NCBI GenBank assembly: GCA_933207985.1
Contig: OW240921.1
Span: forward strand, 90,597,027 to 90,661,026
Reading direction: 5' to 3'
DNA length: 64,000 nt
Source: Pelobates cultripes
Taxonomy: Eukaryota > Chordata > Amphibia > Anura > Pelobatidae
The notes below the pieces were generated by a model. It saw only the letters and a list, made by a program, of their open reading frames with translations, ran no database searches and had not been told where the DNA came from. The position numbers were made by a program, and so were the translations under genes. Of this stretch, positions 59,147 through 64,000 are shown piece by piece. Every line of letters starts with the position of its first letter. Positions within the stretch are counted from its first letter, which is position 1.

Positions 59147-61166
59147 AAAAAGGGGCTCAGTGGCAGCAACCATGCAAGTTTGGCACGGACAAGGCACAAA
59201 ACATTACCTAACAACGGACCCAGGCCCACTCCTGCCCCTACAGGGATACCCAGACTTCCTGGCGGGGGACTATGGCCCCACACCAGGCCCGGCAGGACAG
59301 ACAAAGATACCCCGCATAAAAGATGTCCTTCGCCACCCATTCGAAATCCGACCACTGGCAGACATCTACCCAGGCAGACCACACACATTTGCTCACACCT
59401 TAGCAACAGCTCAAATCACCCAATACGCTAGATCCATCCCGCAACAACCGTCTATCACAAGAGAACCAACCCAATTCGAAAATTTATGCACACAGGACAA
59501 GGAACCACCATGAGCCATCTCATAAATATACACTATCTTAATAGCGAGCAGATACCTACTAGCACCACCGTGCATCAGAAAGTGGGAGGAAGACTTGGAG
59601 GAAAACATGATGGAAGCGGACTGGGATAAATGCCTGACCCTGATACAAAAAACACAGAGCTCGGCACGCACACAAGAAAACTCGTATAAGATATTTACCA
59701 GATGGTACCTGACACCGACAGCACTCCACGCCAGGAACCCAGAAATCCCAGATTATCCCCAGACTCCTAAACGCGGCAAAGGTGACCATCCCTATCTACT
59801 GGAAGCAAACCAGCACACCATCCATAACAAAGTGGATAGAGGAGGTGGAAGCTACAAGGACATTCGAGGACATGAAAGCAGAAACCCCGAACCTCAGAGA
59901 CCGCCACACCAAACGCTGGTTTCACTGGACGAGACTAATTACGTCGGACTCATTCAGACATCACCTAACTGTGCAGTAAAAGGCGATGGGAGGACGAGGA
60001 AGAGAGAAATACATGGAGCGAATCAAAGACGGCGAGACGCGGCGGACCGGACGGGCGTCAGTAGGCGGGCCGCGGGCCACCCAACCCACCCTATCCTGAC
60101 CAGCACTCAGACAGCACCACACCATGACAACAACCGACGATACCTTAGTCAGATAACCATTACAATAACAGGCGACAAATAACACCATGCAAGATTACGC
60201 CCTAGAACCAACACCACATCATACCCAACCCCCAGACACATAAGAAGACAACAAAACCGACCGCGTACAAGGCCAGAGCGACGAGAGTTACACAACAACA
60301 CACATACCTAAAAGTGTGCAGAACGAGCAAACAAACCTCAAACCGCCTTTTCTGACAGTAACAACCGAATCCCCCCTACACATATACGGCGAGCCAAACT
60401 CCCACACAGACAAATATCTGCCTACACACAAACACATATACCCAAGGATCCACGCTGTCAAATCAATAACCATATTCCGAACAAAATCGATATACACGCA
60501 CCGACAATCGGACCTCCAGGCAGGCTACAACGCAATAAGACAGAGGGACAAACAACAATTAAAATACACAAACCATTGAGGTATACTAGATTACCCACAA
60601 ACACACTCTAGCTCACTAACCCGAATACTACACCGACCACAGGGACAAATACAGCACAGGAACAGTTACGCACGACTATGAACCACCAAACTACACAGGG
60701 CAACGGGTACGTAGACACGCAAGCAGACAGCAGACACACGCACCAGAGCACAATAAGATATGGAAAAATATCAGATAAAAGTCCCATAGAGGAGACACAA
60801 ATAGGAATAGACCGAATGCCATTAGCAGAAAGGCGAGAGACAGCAGACACGCGACCAGTGCAACCCGCAGGCACTAACTACCCGAATAGTCCATGGTGAA
60901 AACACTCAAAACCAGATAAGCATGAGCTAACGCAACAAAAGCACACTACAAGACACGTAGATAAGCACAATGAGCAAACAAACGGGTATCTATATACTGT
61001 ATCATACATTCAATGAACAAAGAGCATCTGCATAGGCGACGAAATGCACATAAATATATGTACTAAAAACTTACGCCCCTGCGCGGGCATTCAAAGCCTC
61101 AATACTTGCAAAGATGTTACCTGCGAAAGCGCTATGATCACAATAAAGTTATTTAAAACAAAAAGG
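59146..61166 (+). mobile_element. L1-like LINE 3' end inserted in the Tc1 transposase gene
   Basis: The 8-bp direct repeat CAAAAAGG at 59146-59153 and 61159-61166 flanks the insertion. The + strand encodes the ORF2 C-terminal region: HPFEIRPLADI, then ITREPTQFENLC, then (other frame, 59595 on) MEADWDKCLTLIQKTQSS and YKIFTRWYLTPTALH, then (third frame, 59782-59979) VTIPIYWKQTSTPSITKWIE and KRWFHWTRL. The last is the typical end of L1-type ORF2. A deletion removed the Cys-rich segment between. About 1.2 kb of AC-rich 3' UTR follows, ending AATAAAG and an A-rich tail near 61142-61158. Confidence 0.88.
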
Positions 61167-61466
61167 AGCCCAAACCAAGTACTGAGACCATATGCATGCT
61201 TATACTTTTCATAGGTACGATATTGTTCCATGTACACTCCTTGTTTTATTGATTGCATGTATTATTCTAATTTACTGAGATTGTGGATTTGGAGTTTTCA
61301 TGAGCTGTAAGCCATAATCATCGCACTTATGACAAATCATGGCTTGAACTATCTTGCTTTGCATGTATTTCGTCTATCTCATATATTAGTTTCCCCTTTC
61401 ACGTTGCATTACTGAAATAATTGAACTTTTGCACGATATTCTAATTTTTCGAGTATCACATGTGTA

Positions 61467-63099
61467 TATATATATATATCCATCCTGCATCCATCTAATG
61501 CTTAACTAGAGGACCAGATTAACAAGGGACCAGAAGAGTCAAAGTTCCAGTTCCCTTCTTCCTCTCTCAAGCTACCCAAGGCTTTTAAAAAAAAGAAAAT
61601 ATAATTAAAAAGTATTGGCCTTGCTGTGCTTGCTGCTCTGGATCCAATACAACATAACGGTTGGGCCCAATACTCCTGTCCGCTGCTGAGATGCCCAGAG
61701 CCTGCATACATTCATGCCTACTTGTCAAGCTCATCCAGTGTTCAGCATCGTTAAGTGATGGACAGTAGTAGTAAAGAAACGAGTGATAGGTTCAGACAAT
61801 ATGCCTGAATGGAGACGGAAATGAATAAGGAAAATAGTCAGTTTAATTGAATTGGGAGGGAAATAAATAAAGAAAATAGGCGATATGACTGAATTAGGAT
61901 GGCAAAGAAGGAAAGGTTTAAGTGATATCCTTGAACAGGAGGAAGAAGATAGAAGGGACAGGCAATATGAGTTTTTGAGGGAGAGAAGTAAAGGGATATA
62001 CATATATAGAACATAAGAAAGCTTATATAATATTCAGTGGACTGAATGAACAATATTCAAGATTCTCTTTTCATTTACCCTGGAAAACCTCATCGCCTTC
62101 AGTAGATTCGTTGTTTATAAGCTCTTTTGTCTCACTTAATTTATTCTAAACATTTTATAAATTAATCTACTGGGACAGTTGACCTCTAACGCCTTGGTGG
62201 AGGATAAATGCCAATAAAATCATTTGGATTTATTTTTTTGGATATATTTCTGTTTCAAAAAAATATCTACTCATAGTGTTCAGATAACTAATTAGGACTT
62301 AAATAAATATCCAAACTCTATGGAAAATACATTTATCTAAATAGAGCCAAGAACATTGCATATATTTCTGCTGGACGTGATTGCCTGAAATTAGAGAATA
62401 TGGTTTACACATTAACTGTTCTGAGATGGATCACTCAGTAGAAAAGGCCATGTACTCTGGAGAATAAATTCAGCTCACCATATTCTATAGAAAATCATTG
62501 TCGGGAGCACAACAATGCCAAAAAAAGGAAACACATTTGACAACTCTAGATAATGTTTTGACAAAGAAAATTATAAAAAGTATATATTTATATAGTACTA
62601 TGGAAAATCGGAAGCAGTTGAGATATAGGAGCCCAAATAATTGTACAAAAGCTAAACTGAAGGTGTCTTAATACTATAGTAAAATTAGAACTTGGAGCTG
62701 GTACCCATTTAATACGGTATATTTACACTCTATTCTTCTAGACTTGTCCACAGAAATTTGGTACAGGACCTTCAACATTTGTTAAACAGATGGTTTAGCT
62801 CATCTGCATATCGTCAATGTGAAATATTCTGAAAATTATTTTGATAGACAAGAATAGGAGTGAAAATGGCCCTATCCAAGTGAGAACAATGAAAATGTAT
62901 ATATTATATTTATTAAATATATAAATATATATATTTTTTAGTCCTCTTACTTTTTCCCTCTATTGGCCACTTTCTCACTTGATTTGTGAATAAAATCAAA
63001 ATTTAGCGACTGTCCCCTTTTAATCATCTTTTTTTTTTATTTCTTTTTTTTTGGTGCCATGGCACAATCTAAAACTCCGAGATTTTCTCCCTACTCTCC
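61467..63099. other. Unassigned AT-rich sequence
   Basis: (TA)n at 61465-61478, an A/T-rich segment at 62900-62940 and T runs at 63030-63052. No gene recognised. Confidence 0.35.
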
Positions 63100-63273
63100 A
63101 TGGAGGACTCGCCCCCTCCTGAGAAGGTGTTCAAGGACTCTGTTAAGGATAAGGACAAGTTTAGGTATCAGAAGATTCCCAAAACATTTAGGAATTGGAT
63201 CAGCGCCTTCTTGATCCTGACCAGTGTTATAGGGGAGAAGACACAGGGAAAATGCTCGGCCCTGTTTTGTTAG
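63100..63273 (+). CDS. Short ORF with hydrophobic segment upstream of the LTR, function unknown
   Basis: A 57-codon frame starts MEDSPPPEKVFKD and has a Lys/Asp-rich middle, then FRNWISAFLILTSVIG, a single likely membrane or signal-type segment, and stops at 63271-63273. Its position just before a probable LTR could mean the remnant of an envelope leader from an old retroelement, but no further domain supports this. It may also be chance. Confidence 0.25.
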   Translation: MEDSPPPEKVFKDSVKDKDKFRYQKIPKTFRNWISAFLILTSVIGEKTQGKCSALFC

Positions 63274-63279
63274 CAGGAT

Positions 63280-64000
63280 ACCTGTGGCCCTTCGCCACTT
63301 GTGCTTGGAGAGGACTAATGGTAAGCCTTTTGCCTTGTGACTATGGCCCCTGGGGTGTATTGCCTGTTAAAAACTCCATTTGTGCAGATTGGACTCTAAA
63401 ACACTGTAACTGGCCCTTTAAATCCTATGGGAAAGGATCTGCACTTTTTAACTGAGACTTCGGATAAGGTGAATGGACTGGCCGCACAGCCTAAATCTGT
63501 GGAACTGTTTTGGGCATGAAAATGTGCGTGCGCACGGTCAGTCAAAATGGGACTTTGGATAAGGTAAAATGGACTGGCCGCACAGCCTAAATCTGTGGAA
63601 CTGTTTTGGGCATGAAAATGTGCGTGTGGTCGGTCAAAATGGAACTTTAAGCTATCTCCCGAACCACTGGACCAATTCACATGATTTTTGGATATGTTTG
63701 TCCCCTAAGTATGCTGGTAATTTTTATTGGGATTGCATGATTAATTTTGGAGTTATAAAAATTGTGTAAAAAGTATATTTTTCGCTTGGAGATAATTGGG
63801 TTGATACTGCAATTAACTCAATTATCTCCCAAGCAGAGGGGAGTAATTTTACAGTAATGAATGGGACTGTTTAACTGTGTGTCTGTAAATGATTGGTTGT
63901 TAAGTTTGTGTTTTCGGTGCCCAACAAGGTCCACGTGGGTGGTAACCTTGTGGGGAAAACTGTATAAAAGAAATGCCCCTTGCATTCAATAAACCAGATC
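63280..64000 (+). mobile_element. Probable LTR (U3 and R start), truncated by the window end
   Basis: The right end shows TATAAAA at 63963-63969 and AATAAA at 63988-63993, preceded by TCGGTGCCCAACAAGGTCCA, the block shared in order with the solo LTR at 48465-49373. GGAGATAATTGGGTT and TGTGGAACTGTTTTGGGCAT are also shared. It therefore belongs to a related LTR family in + orientation. The left boundary is not defined. The internal region, if any, lies beyond 64000. Confidence 0.7.
63456..63645 (+). repeat. Tandem duplication of ~95 bp in the LTR U3 region
   Basis: The block with GGATAAGGT...GGACTGGCCGCACAGCC, AAATCTGTGGAACTG and GAAAATGTGCGTG occurs twice, at 63456-63550 and 63551-63645, with small indels. 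Direct repeats at this place in an LTR often act as enhancers. Confidence 0.85.

Larger units (their letters stand above)
57981..61466 (+). mobile_element. Tc1-like DNA transposon interrupted by an L1-like insertion
   Basis: Long terminal inverted repeats of about 200 bases: the left one starts CAGGTGATACTCAGAATATT at 57983, and the right one, read inward from about 61462, gives TGTGATACTCGAAAAATTAG. Both continue with TTCAGTAATGCAAC, AAGCAAGATAGTTCAAGCC and TCATGAAAAC. TA flanks the left end; the right end is blurred by TATA repeats. Without the 2.0-kb LINE insertion the element is about 1.47 kb, a normal Tc1 size. Confidence 0.92.

Noticed and set aside
59056..59431. Extra ORFs on both strands around the Tc1/LINE junction
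   Set aside because: They cross the junction of two elements or run antisense to ORF2, so they are not real genes.
4827..64000. WNT4, the neighbour of CDC42 in mammals, expected on the minus strand downstream
   Set aside because: No Wnt-type Cys-rich blocks were seen in any frame, so it must lie beyond the window or elsewhere.

Overview
The window looks like a vertebrate, most likely anuran amphibian, chromosome segment. It holds one identifiable host gene end and about 59 kb of repeat-dominated, apparently intergenic DNA. The host gene is CDC42 on the + strand. Both alternative 3' terminal coding exons are present: the neuronal type ending KRKCCIF at 2192-2281, and the ubiquitous type ending KRKCVLL at 3931-4020. 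The rest of the gene lies left of position 1. The amphibian assignment is an inference from the repeat mix: TTAA-flanked MITEs resembling the Xenopus T2/Kolobok group, L2-like elements with an (AAT)n tail, CR1, a Penelope-like element, a DD34E Tc1 element and a chromodomain Ty3/gypsy element.

Layout. 1-4830: the last introns, alternative last exons and 3' UTR of CDC42, with a large fold-back, two tiny MITEs (one hAT-like with an 8-bp target duplication) and L2 tails. 6.7-8.7 kb: a decayed Penelope-like element (minus) with RT and GIY-YIG pieces. 10.6-11.6 and 50.5-51.3 kb: two L2-like ORF2 3' ends (minus). 12.7-14.2 kb: a non-LTR insertion with a 12-bp target duplication. 14.46-15.18 kb: a TA-flanked MITE containing a hairpin. 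15.2-17.3 kb: CA-rich minisatellites. 21.5-23.0 kb: an old CR1 (minus). 25.0-28.5 kb: a fold-back plus a roughly 2.4-kb TG-rich minisatellite that has captured and multiplied a CR1 3' tail. 28.57-36.48 kb: a young CR1 copy (plus) split by a complete but dead Ty3/gypsy chromovirus (29178-34793, minus, 5-bp target duplication) and by a 235-bp patch nearly identical to DNA 8.2 kb away. 36.5-47.5 kb: several TTAA MITEs, a CR1 tail palindrome and a second young CR1 3' end (minus). 48.47-49.37 kb: a solo LTR with a 5-bp target duplication. 53.6-57.5 kb: more TTAA MITEs and a 32-bp minisatellite. 57.98-61.47 kb: a Tc1 element interrupted by an L1-like ORF2 3' end. 63.3-64.0 kb: the start of another LTR related to the solo LTR, cut by the window edge.

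Every mobile-element gene seen here is broken by stops, frameshifts, deletions or nested insertions, so only the CDC42 exons are likely to be functional coding sequence. I found no dedicated new gene system. The unusual material is structural: nested insertions with readable target duplications, a templated patch, CR1 tails amplified inside a minisatellite, a shared end motif on several CA/TG minisatellites, MITE-borne splice-donor consensus sites and three CTCF-like motifs. All functional statements rest on reading motifs by eye; no database search was possible.
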